Source: Omphiscola glabra
Taxonomy: Eukaryota; Mollusca; Gastropoda; Lymnaeidae
Reading direction: 5' to 3'
Assembly: GCA_964017045.1 (NCBI GenBank)
Contig: OZ024802.1
Span: 29,846,793-29,910,792 of the forward strand
Length of the DNA stretch: 64,000 bases
Part shown: positions 23,880 through 36,344 of the stretch, one piece after another
How positions within the stretch are numbered: the stretch's first letter is position 1
Layout: each line of letters begins with the position of its first letter
Program-made: the position numbers and the translations under genes
The notes under the pieces: generated by a model
Seen by the model: the letters and a program-made list of their open reading frames with translations, nothing else
The model's database searches: none
Told to the model about the DNA's origin: nothing

Positions 23880-26800
23880 GTTATAAATTTCTTTTTCCTT
23901 TGTCTCTTTTACTTTATTGAAATATTATCACATTTCGAGTCCCGTATCGTGTGGGCCGGCAACGCAAAGCTCGCGGGCCGTTAAATATCCGCGGACCAAC
24001 ACTTTGGAAAACTGTGAGCCAGACAACATGGGAGATAAAAGAGACAACATCAGACATGAATGTTGAAAAAGAAGACACTGGGACTCATATAATCAGAATG
24101 CAGACTTTTCAACCTTTGACCCCCTGGAGGAAAAAAAAGTACCTTTTCCCAAATGGCAGGGATAAATCAGGGACAATTTTCCCGTCTAGTTCCCATAAAG
24201 CAACGGCAGCAGAACTGAGTGAACGGTAAATATTTGTTCTCCGTGGACAGTGATATAAGCTTAAGTAACGGCCCCGGTGGTAGCAAGTGCTGAGGCTTGG
24301 CTGGATGTGACTGAAGGGGATGGGGAAACTCGTGTGAGTCAGGCAAATACACCGTGATCATAAAAAAGGGGGGAACCCTTTGAGCAGGATTGGTCCATGG
24401 AGAGCGCGTCTTCAAGCCTGTGCTGGAGCTAATGGGTGGACACTTTCGGCGCCATTTATAGTTTAGTTAAATGCAACATTATGATGGAATTAAAAAGAGT
24501 TATGGAAATTTTAGAAAATTCATAAATATTTACCTTTTTTTTCATCATTTAAAACGGATATCTTTTTTTTTTTCCCAGACACACTGTATAGTTGATGGTG
24601 TATTACTTATGTGTCTTTTTTTTTTAGTCTGGAGATACGTTTCGAATTTGTGGTGCGTATTTTATGGTCTGATTGTCTGTTTGTGTGCTACTGGGAATGT
24701 ATTTAGTTCGTTTATATTTGTGTAAGTTTTTTTTTAAAGTCAGTGTTTTTAAGACTGTGTTTTTTTTATGTGTAAGCCGTTGTCTGTTTGTTTAAGTCCG
24801 TATTTTTGTTTGAGTCAGTGTCTTCATAGGAGTCAGTGTCGTTTTTAAGTCAGTGGGAATGTTGAAAAATTATTTGTTTGTGTGTGTGTCTGTGTGTTTG
24901 TATTTAAGTTGGTGTTTGCATGTTCATTTTTTTTTTGTAGTTTGTCATTTCTACGCAAGGTTTGTGCAATGTGTCAATTAGTTTGGGTTTTTTTATTTTC
25001 CCCAAAAATAAATTTAAAGTGGCGAAACAATTTTTTTCTTTTTTTTTTTTTTAATAAATAAGAAAACTTTATGGAAGCATGAAAACCTTTGCGATTTTTC
25101 AGAAAGTTATGTAAAAATAAAAGGAATTAAAATATTTTTTTTAAAAATTAAAGAGGGTGCAACTGAATATAAAACACTGATGAATGGAATGGAAAGTTCG
25201 CAACACACATTTGAGAAATTTGTGAATTTATCATTTAAATTTTTTAACATGTGTTTTTGTATCGCTATGTAAATTTCCATCATAGAAAGTTTGGGCAAAA
25301 AGTACGAAGTTAGTTCACAAGTACTTTGAATTATTTTTAACAATCTGACGTTGCGTGAGCCCGGTCTTTCAAAGGTTTAAAACCCATTTGTCTTAATTTA
25401 ACCTCGTAGATTGTAGAATCCAGGTCAGATAATCCCAGGTGGTATGCTCACAGTGGCCGCGTGAAATAAAACAATAATTACTTTTTTTTTAAGATACAAT
25501 AAGGGCGCCGTGACTCAAAAATGTTTGGGAAAACCCTGCTGTAGACAATAGTTTGAATCGCCATTCGCAAATATATAGATTTTAAAAAAGCCCAACATTA
25601 ATAGATTTCCGGATCCTTTTTTTCATTTAAATGGGTACATGAATGTCATTTAAACTGTTTAGCCGACCCTGTGGTGAGTGAGGAAGTGTAAGGGGATATA
25701 ACTAGGACAACGAGCTCTCGGATAACTCTTGTGGAAATTGGTTTTCTCGAACGTCATCATTACACAGTGGACTCTCGCATTTGTTTTTTATTCGAGTCGC
25801 AATTGTGTGTCACGTGATTGTACTTTTGTACACACTTGACCACGTTGTTCGGGGGTCGCAAACAGTTTTGCACTCTATCCGGGTTGTCCTACTTTGCGCC
25901 GGGGCATTTTTGCGGTGAACTTAACCAGCACGTGGACATTAAGGCCCGTTACTCCCGGGTTGCCCAGCGATCACCAAACATATATCACTTACAAACAAAG
26001 CTGGTCCGGCATAAGCAGCTAGGCTGGCGTGAATGTCACGTGACGTTATATGTCCACCTCAATGACAATAGGATCATCGACGTGTCCAACTAAACACACT
26101 CAACGCCATTTTTTTTTTTGTTTAACTAGAAGATTTGACCCTGTGTTACTGGGTACTGGCAATGAAAGGCATAACGCGCTACTTTCTACTTGCTATTGCG
26201 AACATTGCGAAGCCTCAACATCTAAAAAAAACAAAAAACAATTCTTTAACGTATATAACTGAATCGGGCTTTGATATTTTTGCATCTGTAAAAAAAAATT
26301 TTTTAAAAAACCAAGACAAGGAAATGTTTTTTTAGGAAAAGGTGTAAACCAAACTCTCAATACTTTTAAGAAGAATCTATTTATAGATGTTTACGATTGT
26401 AACATCATTTCATTTTGAGAAATGTTTATCTTCCATATAATATAGGTCTAACCGACCCTTTTACACGTCCTTCACTACAAACAATTCTTATTTTCCCCCC
26501 AAAAAAAATTAATTTAATATTCATGTTTTAAGTTTTAAAAAAGTAATTTACTTATCATTTTAAATATATGTAAGATTAACGGGTGTTCACCTTAACTTTT
26601 GCCTCGCTTTATGATATGTCTTTAAAAATATCTTTTAAGCAATCTTCTCGTCCTTAACAGCCTTTAACAAAAAAAACAATGATTTATAATTAATCTCATA
26701 AATATTTAGCCGCCCTTTTCCATAAAATGTATTTTGCACCAGGTGAAAAAAAAAAAAATTCTTATTTTCACAAAAAATTTTAACCCATCGTTGTTTACGC

Positions 26801-27114
26801 CCCTGATCTGTATCTTTGGAAAAATTGGGAAAATATCGATGTCCTTGGTTTTTATGGATATCTTATCCACTATTCACTTATCCACTATTCGACTTCATGT
26901 ATCTTTCCGGTACTGGTATACTTATGTAAAATGTTGCCACAATGTCTCAACGCCACCTGAACTGTATTTATTCTACATTGGTATAAAGCAAATTTATTTA
27001 TTTTAAAAGAAGATATTCAACGTATTTTTTCACGACAGATATACCATCGGATTTAAAGATGTAGTCAGCCACATACACGTGTACGCCTCGTCTAACGCTG
27101 TCTGGTACGCGAAG
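23880..27114. other. spacer with poly-T and GTTT-rich tracts, no gene recognised
   Basis: Contains T-rich low complexity (24520-25060) and several unrecognised frames under 100 codons, notably 23951-24229 and 25818-26093 on +. Neither shows a domain, and the first begins in satellite-flanking sequence. Confidence 0.4.
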
Positions 27115-27560
27115 TCACCCACAATGTGGCCAATCTTGTGCTGCCTGGAGTACATCCCCTGCCCCATAATAGGGCCTATCTTGTGCTGTCTGGGCACCCA
27201 CCCATAATGTGGTCCATCTTGTGCTGCCTGGGGCACCCACCCATAATGTAGTCTATCTTGTGCTGCCTGGGGCACCCACCCATAATGGGGCCTATATTGT
27301 GCTGCCTGGGGCACCCCCCCCCACAATAATGGGGCCTATTATGCTGCCTGGGTCTTAGCCCACATAATGTGGTCTATCTTGGGCTGCCTGGGGCTTACAC
27401 CCCAATAATGGGGTTTATCTTGTGCTGCCTAGGGTACCCTTCCATAATGTGGCCTATCTTATGCTGAAAGCGGCACACACACACACCCACCTATAATGTG
27501 GCCTATCTTGTGCTTCCCGTTGTACGCCCCCCCCCCAATAATGTGGCCTATCTTGTTGAC
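27115..27560. repeat. ~40-bp degenerate minisatellite, about 10 units
   Basis: Units contain taatgtggcctatcttgtgc and tgcctggggcaccc with variable spacer lengths and poly-C tracts. It ends beside a poly-G run at about 27575-27588. Confidence 0.9.
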
Positions 27561-27659
27561 AAAAAGTGTGTGAGGGGGGGGGGGGGGGTCAAAATTGCTG
27601 CAAAATTAATGACGTTATTATTGATCGCCACCTAAGTCGCTAAGATATAGACATCATAG

Positions 27660-28367
27660 TAGTCAAAAACAAACATCTCATGTTTGTCTAAGACAAACGC
27701 GTCACGTTAGTCTAAGACATACTCCTCTTGTAGCTAATACATAAGCCTAATGTTAGTCTAAGGCATACGTCTAAGGTTAGTGTAAGTCACTCATGCGCCT
27801 AATGTTAGCCTGAGGCATAGCTTAATGTAAGTCTAAAACATAAGCCTCATGTTGGTCTAAGACATACACCTCATGTTAGTCTAAGACATACGCCTCATGT
27901 TAGTCTAAGACATACGCCTCATGTTAGTCTAAGACATACGCCTCTTGTTAGTCTAAGACATACGCCTCATGTTAGTCTAAGACATACGCCTCATGTTAGT
28001 CTAAGACATACGCCTAATGTTAGTCTAAGACATACGCCTCATGTTAGTCTAAGACATACGCCTCACGTTAGTCTAAAACATACGCCTCTTGTTAGTCTAA
28101 GACATACGCCTCTTGTTAGTCTAAGACATACGCCTCATGTCAGTCTAAGACATACGCCTCATGCTAGTCTAAGACATACGCCTCTTGTTAGTCTAAGACA
28201 CACGCCTCATACTAGTCTAAGACATACGCCTCATACTAGTCTAAGACATACGCTTCATGCTAGTCTAAGACATACGCCTCATGCTAGTCTAAGACATACG
28301 CCTCATACTAGTCTAAGACATACGCCTCATGCTAGTCTAAGACATACGCCTCATGTTAGACCTATGA
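27660..28367. repeat. 24-bp minisatellite, about 29 units
   Basis: The unit is CTCATGTTAGTCTAAGACAT followed by ACGC. The left edge is diverged and the centre homogeneous. The right third carries a 'actagtc/gctagtc' sub-variant, so at least two amplification rounds occurred. Confidence 0.96.
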
Positions 28368-28442
28368 CAAGTGGCGAGGTTAAAAAAAATAATTGTTTAG
28401 TCCTAATTTAAAAGATTTTCGTCAGCATTGTTATCAATAGAG

Positions 28443-28639
28443 CAGCGGTTCTCAACCTGTATGTCGCGACCCCTTTGGGGGTCGAGTGACCCTTTCACAG
28501 GGGTCGCCTAAGACCATCGGCAAACACAGATACTCCACAGTTATGAAGTAGCAAAGAAAATAATATTGTGGTTGGGGGTTGCCACTACATGAGGGACTGT
28601 ATGAAAGGGTCGTGGCATTAGGAATGTTGAGAACCACTG
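28443..28639 (+). mobile_element. SPIN-like hAT non-autonomous element
   Basis: Starts CAGCGGTTCTCAACCTGT and ends TGAGAACCACTG. The flanking 8-mers are caatagag (28435-28442) and ctatagag (28640-28647), one mismatch, with central TA on the right. The body has the ggtcgcctaagaccatcgg and agttatgaagtagca words. About 197 bp. Confidence 0.95.
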
Positions 28640-28647
28640 CTATAGAG

Positions 28648-29341
28648 GTGAATGAAGTGAACAAAAATGAAACATAATTATGCAATTACTTTTCACTTAT
28701 AACCACATTGGTCCGGCCCTTCTCCCCCCCCCTCCCCCCCCCCCCCCCAAAAAAAAACCTGTCCTATCTCAAACCCGGCAGTCGTAATTCTCAAACTCTG
28801 GGAAAAACAAGTACTTTCAAATAGTTAATGATAACATCCCCAGTGGTTCTCAAACTCTGGGTAAAACAAGTTCTAGAAAACATCAAATAAATTTAAATAA
28901 TTTCTTACAAAATTATTTACAACATGGGTTCTCAAACAGTGTTAAATAATATTGAAAAAATTAGACTTAATTAATTGTGTAAAGCTGTAAATAAGGTAGA
29001 GAACCCCTGGTGTAGACATTAAGATACAGCTTTTCAGGGACTGTATAATAATTCTTCAATGACTAAACAAAAATGGCCTCCGGTGAAAAAAATTTGGGAT
29101 TCAAGTCAGCCAATTCAGCGTTAGTCCACGTGAAAGCACCACGTGATGGACGAGACCAGATTGTGATTGGCCAGCATGCCCCCGCTATACTTTAGCTTTG
29201 ACTGCAATGTCAACACGAGGCCGTGAGTAACATACGAAGAGGGATCAATTTGTGGACTGATCAATATCAGATTTTGCTGGATTCATGGCCACATAACAAG
29301 CTTGATTTAGCTCCAGTATTCCGGGGGGGGGGGGGGGGGGG
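28648..29341. other. spacer with homopolymers and a possible decayed hAT MITE
   Basis: Poly-C/poly-A tract at 28722-28757. A possible MITE spans 28841-29009 (starts cagtggttctcaaactct, ends agagaacccctg) but I find no target duplication. 'ttctcaaactctggg' also occurs just upstream of it. A run of 19 G lies at 29323-29341. Confidence 0.4.
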
Positions 29342-29890
29342 TACATTTTATGGACGCCGCCGTCTAGCAGAAGTACTACTGGTTGGCCTGGCTGAAGATG
29401 GTCGTTTAATGCAGACGACTGTCTGGTAGATCTGCAATCAACCTGGTCTAAGAAGGACATTTTGTCATACGCGACCATCTAGCAGAAGTGAAATTAGTTG
29501 GCCTTGCAGGATAAGCCAGTTTGTTGGACGCGACCATCTAGCAGAAGTGAAATTAGTTGGCATTGCAGAATATGCCAGTTTGTTGGACGCGACCATCTAG
29601 CAGAAGTGAAATTATTTGGCCTTGCAGAATATGCCAGTTTGTTGGACGCGACCATCTAGCAGAAGTGAAATTAGTTGGCTTTGCAGAATATGCCAGTTTG
29701 TCGGACGTGACCATCTAGCAGAAGACAATTTCGTTGGTTTAGGAGAAACTGGCAGTTTGTCGGACGCGACCATCTAGCAGAAGTGAAATTAGTTGACTTA
29801 GCAGAAAAACACCAACGTGATGCACGACGCGACCATCTGGCAGAGGCGTATGACATTGGTGTCGTCAGTTTGGCTGCTGGGGTAGAGCAG
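29342..29890. repeat. ~59-bp minisatellite, about 8 units
   Basis: The unit contains cgcgaccatctagcagaagt, then gaaattagttgg and gcagaatatgccagtttg. The first units (29342-29450) and the last (29800-29880) are diverged. Confidence 0.93.
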
Positions 29891-30356
29891 TGACGAATTG
29901 ATGACACCTTTTTCTATAGCTCTTAAGTAACAAAACAAAAACAACAACAACAACAGCAAAAATGAGAACCGATTTAATCCTTAACTATCAATCAAGCCAC
30001 AATCAAGTGTCCAGACGAGACTCTGCCTCCAGGGTCGGCCTCTTAAGCCACTCGCGGGATTTGGGGGGGGGGGGCTTAAAACATAGAAGCTACATAGAAG
30101 ATGGACGGATTGTAAATATCAGTAATATAAGTATTCTAACTCAATGACCCGGCTTCCATTTTTGGTCATCTAGAATGGTCAACAATATTGTTGGGATTTT
30201 GTTGTTGCTGTTTTTAGGGGGGGGGGTGTCGTGAAATTATAAATGTATAATATATTTTGTTGAAAATGAAGCACGGAACGTATTCTAGTATAAAAAGTAC
30301 ACAGGAAAAGCAGTTAGGCGCCGCCTTTGTCAAAACAACACAGGCAGACCTCTTTG

Positions 30357-30690
30357 TGCTGGGTGGCCGAGTGGTCTAAACTGAGCTGATGGTTGATGGT
30401 CTTGAGTTCAATCCCCGCCAAAAGCCCATTCAATCAAAAACACCACCAGCACCCCGGGTGGATGGGCCTCGTTAACCTTGGACGGCAACTCATCTAAGAG
30501 AAGGAAACTCTGAATTCAAACCCGGAGATGGCGTCCCCCACTGGCGGCGAACATCGAAACAATGGATCATTCCGACAACTCCTGCGACGCCCCTGATGCC
30601 ATCGCTGAGAGCGCAGTGAGCATGCTAAAGTTGCATGGATACAAGCGCTATATAAGTATTCAATCAATCAATCGAATCAATCAATCTTTC
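30357..30690 (+). mobile_element. tRNA-derived SINE, nearly full length
   Basis: The head carries a polymerase III A box (tggccgagtgg, 30364-30374) and a B-box-like gagttcaatcc (30404-30414), with spacing and A box typical of a Leu/Ser-type tRNA. An unrelated body follows, with a CACCACCAGCACCCC stretch. The 3' end reads gcgctatataagtattcaat and continues as an imperfect ATTCAATCAATC tail. Related pieces lie at 12500-12907 and 42690-42765. About 330 bp. Confidence 0.88.
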
Positions 30691-30885
30691 AGTCGTTTTG
30701 GGCAACTAGGGAAAGACAAACAAAAACGAATAATCTGAACTTCCGGCCTTCGTTGTGTCTAGGTTGTGTCGATGTTGTGACGTTTTACGTGCATCTGTTA
30801 CATTTAATCTTGACAAAGCTCAGAAAAACATTTGTTATTCCATCCTGTAAACATGCCAACCCACCCTCTGACATGTGCATGTAAA
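30691..30885. other. spacer
   Basis: No feature recognised. Confidence 0.35.
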
Positions 30886-30889
30886 CATC

Positions 30890-31110
30890 CCCTCTCACAT
30901 GTGCATTTAAACACGCTCTCTCTCAGTTGCATGTAAACATGCCCTCTCTCATGTGCATGTAAACATGCCCCGTCTCATGTGGATGTAAGCATGCCCTCTC
31001 TCATGTGGATGTGTAAACATGCCCTCTCTCATGTGCATGTAAACACGCCCTTTCACAAGTGCATGTAAACATGCCCTCTCTCAAGTGCATGTAAACATGC
31101 CCTCTCTCGT
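30890..31110. repeat. 26-bp minisatellite, about 8 units
   Basis: The unit is ATGCCCTCTCTCATGTGCAT followed by GTAAAC, with a degenerate left edge. Confidence 0.93.
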
Positions 31111-32355
31111 GCACAATACGATGATGTTAGATTTTCAATGTCCATTTCGAAACCGATGAGAATCGTTTACATTGAAATATCGGAAACACTTTTTGAAGTG
31201 ACACATTGGTTGCAGTTCAAAGTATCGTCCTTCAGTAGTTGACCCCCCCCCCTCCCCTAGTAACCGCTTGAAGACTGTCACTACGTCATATGAGACTATG
31301 TTCGATGAGTCGAGCAAACATATCCTGTCTCCGATCTTAATGGGAAATGGGTCCGCTCGGGCTGACGTACGGATTTCTATCGTCAAGGTCTCCCTAAGAG
31401 TTATCGTATCCTAACCATCCATCGGTTATCTAGCTTCTTGCTGTACCCGGGTATAAGACTATGGTTATCTCCCCTCTAATTTACCCAATGTTTCTACTTT
31501 TTATTTTTAAAGTTGACTTTCAATCCCTAAAGTTTAATTGCTATTTGTTTAAACGGCGGAGATAAAAGTGCGCTAAAAGTGCGCTCAAGGTGCGCTAAAA
31601 GTGCAGTAAAAGTGCCAAGGAATGGCAACACAACCCCTGCCCCCCCCAACACCCACACACACACACACACACACACACCCGGGCCACCTTGTTCACACAA
31701 ACGACATTCATCAAAGAGACCTGTAAATATTTGATCCATCTGATTAAAACTGATTGGCTCCAGTTAAAGCAATTATCGATTCAAAACAACAGAAAGACAA
31801 ATATTTTGAACCCATCTTCACTTACATGTATCTAAATAATTCTTTTTAAATTGCTGTACTTTTAATTATATATTGTATAAGCAATGGGTAGGATTGATCG
31901 ACTTTGGACACATAATGCGATGTAATTATTTCATTATTCCGGTGGATCTATATAAGACATTATTTATAATCATGGGATCTACATAATCCACTCTCGTCGG
32001 CAATCTACATCATCCAGGAGATTTAAATCATCCCTAAAGCTCAGTCCACATCAAAAGATGAAAAGACATTGTCAAGCGGGACACGAGAAGCTACGCTCCA
32101 TGATTGGATGTCTTACTTTTTACGAAAAGAGAAGTGTCCCTTTATTGCATTCATAGAACGATCATTTACCGCGAACTGAAAGGAAACCATCACACCATGC
32201 CGCCAGATCACACCACACAAACATTACCTCACATAACTATGACAGCATCACATGTCAGTGGAGATAACAGATCACAGAAGAGCACGTCGCCTCACAGGAA
32301 ATAATCAACATTATACCCCCGTCACCTTACAGTGCCATTACACGTGGACTGGATA
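31111..32355. other. spacer with a CA microsatellite
   Basis: A CA run at about 31651-31676, a poly-C tract near 31243, and no gene recognised. Confidence 0.4.
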
Positions 32356-32364
32356 GCCACACCA

Positions 32365-32445
32365 CCAAACATCACCTGACATCACCTGACATCACCTGAC
32401 ATTACCTGACATCACCTCACAACACCTCACATCATCTCACCTCAC
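32365..32445. repeat. 10-bp tandem repeat
   Basis: Repeats of CATCACCTGA, about 7 copies decaying to CACAACACCT at the right. Confidence 0.85.
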
Positions 32446-32469
32446 TGAATTGTACACGATCATATACGT

Positions 32470-32675
32470 GTATTACTTTTGCACAGTCAAAATATTGAAT
32501 GTATTACTATTGCAAAATCAAAGCATTGAAAGTATTACTATTGCACAATCAAAACATTGAAAGTATTACTATTGCACAATCAAAACATTGAAAGTATTAA
32601 TATTGCACAATCAAAACATTGAAAGTATTACTATTGCACAATCAAAACATTGAAAGTATTACTATTGCAACTATT
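32470..32675. repeat. 30-bp minisatellite, left block, about 6-7 units
   Basis: The unit is AAAGTATTACTATTGCACAA followed by TCAAAACATTG. The same unit reappears at 33345-33412. Confidence 0.93.
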
Positions 32676-32894
32676 GTAGAGGACGTGTTTACATCATCTC
32701 TTCCCGTGAATGAACTCCAGCTGTCCCCAAGCTCGGAACCGAATTTGGGGTGTGGCTAACTAAATATAGTCTCTCTTGACCTTGTTTACAACTAAATAAA
32801 ATCTGTAGTCCGTTTTATTTAGAATTCTGTAGAAAAGTCTAGACAAATCCGGAGAGGAAAACAATGTGTTAGCCCGTTCGAGAAATGTTTTTGA

Positions 32895-32900
32895 AACAGG

Positions 32901-32948
<48 letters not shown>
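32895..32948. repeat. TA dinucleotide microsatellite
   Basis: About 27 uninterrupted TA repeats. The 77-codon frame through it is incidental. Confidence 0.95.
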
Positions 32949-32950
<2 letters not shown>

Positions 32951-33344
32951 AGCGACAGGAAAGGAGAGGGAAGAGAGATTTTTGCTATCATTTTAGAGAT
33001 TCGCTATACGAGACAGAGATTTGTTTACTAATATTTGCTGTGTGTGTGTCTAGATTCCTTTTCAACATTGTATCTTCTTCAACATTGTACCGGCACTAGC
33101 CAATCATTATACTGTAAGTCCATAGCTTTAGTTGTTATTTCTGTTTAATTTTGTAATTCTTAATTAATAATAATAAAATTATTACATTGTAATTAGCCTT
33201 AGTTTGGGTATCGTTTCTTTGTTATCGTATTTAGTTTATAGTACGGCTTTTGTTGCGTGTTGTTTGCCAACGAGCCATTTAATTAAATAGGAGATTAAAT
33301 ACTCTCATCTTACAACGGTACGTAACACACAATCATACCATTAA

Positions 33345-33412
33345 ATGTATTACTATTGCACAATCAAAACATTGAATGTATTACTCTTTCCACAATCAAA
33401 CCATTGAATATG
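33345..33412. repeat. 30-bp minisatellite, right block, about 2 units
   Basis: The same unit as 32470-32675, separated from it by about 670 bp of unrelated sequence including the TA run. Confidence 0.85.
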
Positions 33413-33463
33413 CCTACAAAATAATGTCTACGCTCGCTCAGCTGCGAGAGAATTACCATAGAC

Positions 33464-33660
33464 CAGTGGTTCTCAACCTTTTTAATGCCGTGACCCTTTA
33501 ATAGAGTCTCTCATTTTGTAGCGAGCCCCAACCATAAAATTATTTTCGTTGCTACTTCATAACTGTTAGTATATGTGTTTTCTGATGGTCCTGGGTGACT
33601 ACTGGGAAAGGGTCATTTGACCCCCAATGGGGTTTTCGACCCACAAGTTGAGCACCGCTG
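33464..33660 (-). mobile_element. SPIN-like hAT non-autonomous element, reverse orientation
   Basis: Starts CAGTGGTTCTCAACC and ends TTGAGCACCGCTG, the reverse of the copies at 9657 and 28443. The flanking 8-mers ccatagac (33456-33463) and gcatagac (33661-33668) differ at one base and have TA at the centre. Confidence 0.95.
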
Positions 33661-33668
33661 GCATAGAC

Positions 33669-34875
33669 CTTTCCCAGTCCGAATGAGGCTCCGGCGAGGG
33701 CCCTCCACCCGGTCAGGTCAAGCGTGCTCAACATGTGAACATATGAAAACATCTTAGATGGAAATTTGCTGGGGGAAGAGATGGGCAATTATTGCCCTGT
33801 ATCGACCACTACACACAAAATGGGAATTGCAAGGAGAGCTTAATCAAATGGCAAAGAGGGGAGAGAAGTTTGGCGGCAGATAACTCGAGCAGACTTGGAG
33901 TTGTCCTTTCTTTCTTCTGCTATTTTTTTATTATTGTGTATGCTTATATTTATATATTTAAAACAAAATTAAGAAGATGTTTTTTGTGAACTTTAAATAG
34001 GAGAACATGTTTTTTTTACCACCTGATATCGGAATATTTGGCTAAAGACATAATTATGTGATGGGGTTAGAGGATGGGTTTTGTTTGTATGCTGCGAAGG
34101 TTTCTTTTATTTGAGTTCTCGTCATGTTCAGTAAATAGTTTGTTTTGCTCAAATTTTGTCTTGTGGTCGTAATGATGTATCAGGTCGATGATGTTTCGGG
34201 GATAAATGTGGTGCGACGATAGATAAGAGAGGAAAAAACACGCTTTCTTTTCGTCCGGAGAAAAGACCCAAAACAAAAAGTTTTGGAGCTTTCATTTCAT
34301 TGGTCGCGATCGTCGTTTGGCTATGTATTATTGGTTGAGCCATATTTAAACATGGATTGGATGACGGATACCACGAATTGAACGGAAAGAAATTTTTCAG
34401 ATTGAAAATAAACTATTTTTTAATTTAACAAATATGTATTATTGGTTCTAATTTGATGCTCCCCCCACAGCTTACTAGAGTCGAGTTGAGAAACATCAAA
34501 CAGGAATTAGAAAATACTCAAAAGGAAACAGGTGGGAAGGGACCAAGAGCAAGCTACTCCGATTGTTATTTTAAATGGACGAACCCAAATGGCTTCGAGG
34601 GAAACTAAAAACAAATTTAAAACTTTTTTTTAACAATGGTATTTGACACAAATAACTTGATATTATTTTTAACATAGGTAATTCATACCAATGAAATTAT
34701 TTCATTTTTAACAGAGGTAATTGACACAAATTAATTGATTTTATAACTTAACTAAAGTACCATATACAATGCACTTAAAATGGGAAATTGGATATAGTAT
34801 GGCTTTACTATTTGTATTGCCTTCTCTATACATACTTGGGCAATACCTAATGCTACTTATAGTCGCTTGTAGTAC
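33669..34875. other. AT-rich spacer, no gene recognised
   Basis: Low-complexity A/T tracts. Short frames on the minus strand near 34067-34343 overlap each other and show no motif. Confidence 0.4.
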
Positions 34876-34877
34876 AA

Positions 34878-35345
34878 CACGCCAATCATCTTTAGACTAC
34901 ATCCCACACCAATCATCTTTAAACTACATCCCACACCAAACATCTTTAGACTACATCCCACACCAAACATCTTTAAACTACATCACACACCAAACATCTT
35001 TAGACTACATCCCACACCAAACATCTTTAGACTACATACCACACCAAACATCTTTAGACTACATCCCACACCAAACATCTTTAGACTACATCCCACACCA
35101 CACATCTTTAAACTACATCCCACACCAAACATCTTTAGACTACATCCCACAACAAACATCTTTAAACTACATCCCACACCAAACATCTTTAGACTATATC
35201 CCACACCAAACATCTTTAAACTACATCCCACACCAAACATCTTTAGACGACATACCACACCACACATCTTTAAACTACATACCACACCAAACATCTTTAA
35301 ACTACATACCACACCAAACATCTTTAAATTACCTACAACATCAAC
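34878..35345. repeat. 27-bp minisatellite, about 17 units
   Basis: The unit is CATCTTTAGACTACATCCCA followed by CACCAAA, with TTAGAC/TTAAAC and CCC/ACC variants. Being a multiple of three and stop-free, it keeps a 347-codon + frame open (34769-35812) and a 142-codon minus frame. The + frame starts with a hydrophobic stretch (MALLFVLPSLYILGQYL) and then reads the nonapeptide TSLDYIPHQ repeatedly. Repeat variation is not biased toward silent sites (D/N changes are common), so I treat it as non-coding. Confidence 0.93.
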
Positions 35346-36340
35346 TATTCCCATCCTTTCTACTACACCAAACATCTCCACCCTACATCCAACACCAATC
35401 TTTACATCCAAATCCCACCCTTACTCCAGTCATCTCCACCCTACCTCCTACACCATTCATTTCCACCCCACCCTCACACCAATCGCCTCCACACCCAACC
35501 CTCCAAACAGACCATCTCCACCCTCACCACCCAAAAACAACTCCACCCTCCCTCCTCCCCCGTCAACGTGGCTCCAAACGACCACCCCCCCCCCCTCCTT
35601 TTCTACCAATCGGTGTTTTTTTTTTCGTAATATCCGGTGACGACATGCAAGAAGACAACGCGGTAGGAACCCGAGTGGAAGTAAAGCTAAAAATAGACCC
35701 CCAGCATGCCGTCACTGAACACATTAGAGAGTTTCAGCCTTCATCTCAACGCCGCTTCCCGTACATGACCGGATTATCTCGTTCACCGACAAAGAGAAAC
35801 AAGGTCATGTGATGTACTCACAACCGTTTTTTTTTCCTCCGGTGTGCTAGTCCGGGACATTTAACTGATATTAAATAACGGCCAGGCGAATGTCCAAACC
35901 TCCAAATTCGGTGATCTCTTGTGGGGGTTCCTTTGAGATCGATCATGTGGTGATGTCCTAGCGGGTGTCCATTAAGAAATTTGAGCTGAGCAGCCAATTC
36001 ATTTGATTCTTCGGATTCTTGCGTCTGTGAAAGAAAGATGGACCTCGGCAATGTTGATCAGAGAGTATTTATATTTGCTTGGATTAAAGCGATATTTCGT
36101 TGTTATTATTATTAAACCCTTTATATTATTAACTGCGTTTTTGTTCATAGATAGATGGCTGGCTGGGTGACTGGAAAAATATTAAGTCGGCTCAGTGACT
36201 CACTTCCCGTCAACCTATCGCGCTGAATTTATTTATTTTTTTCTTTTTAAAGGAAGAAAAAATGCCAGGTTTGACTAACTGCTTTTCTAAAAATAGTTTT
36301 TCAGACCGGCTCCTAATTTAGGTCAGTGCCACAACTCATT
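35346..36340. other. C-rich then AT-rich spacer
   Basis: 35346-35610 is C/A-rich decayed repeat edge with poly-C. The remainder shows no gene. Confidence 0.4.
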
Positions 36341-36344
36341 CGAA

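Noticed and set aside
22126..23920. Asparagine/serine-rich and tyrosine/histidine-rich repeat proteins
   Set aside because: The 18-bp unit is open in several frames on both strands and has no non-repeat domain or start context.
25818..26093. 91-codon + frame as a small gene
   Set aside because: No domain, no splice context, and of a length expected by chance in 64 kb.
27660..28367. CRISPR-like regular direct repeats
   Set aside because: Repeats are head to tail with no spacers, in eukaryotic-type DNA. It is a minisatellite, as are the other arrays.
28841..29009. Another hAT MITE (cagtggttctcaaactct ... agagaacccctg)
   Set aside because: The ends are suggestive, but the flanking 8-mers do not match and the termini are poorly paired, so it is mentioned only as possible.
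30357..30430. Functional tRNA gene
   Set aside because: A and B boxes are present, but the acceptor stem does not close and the sequence continues into a SINE body and tail.
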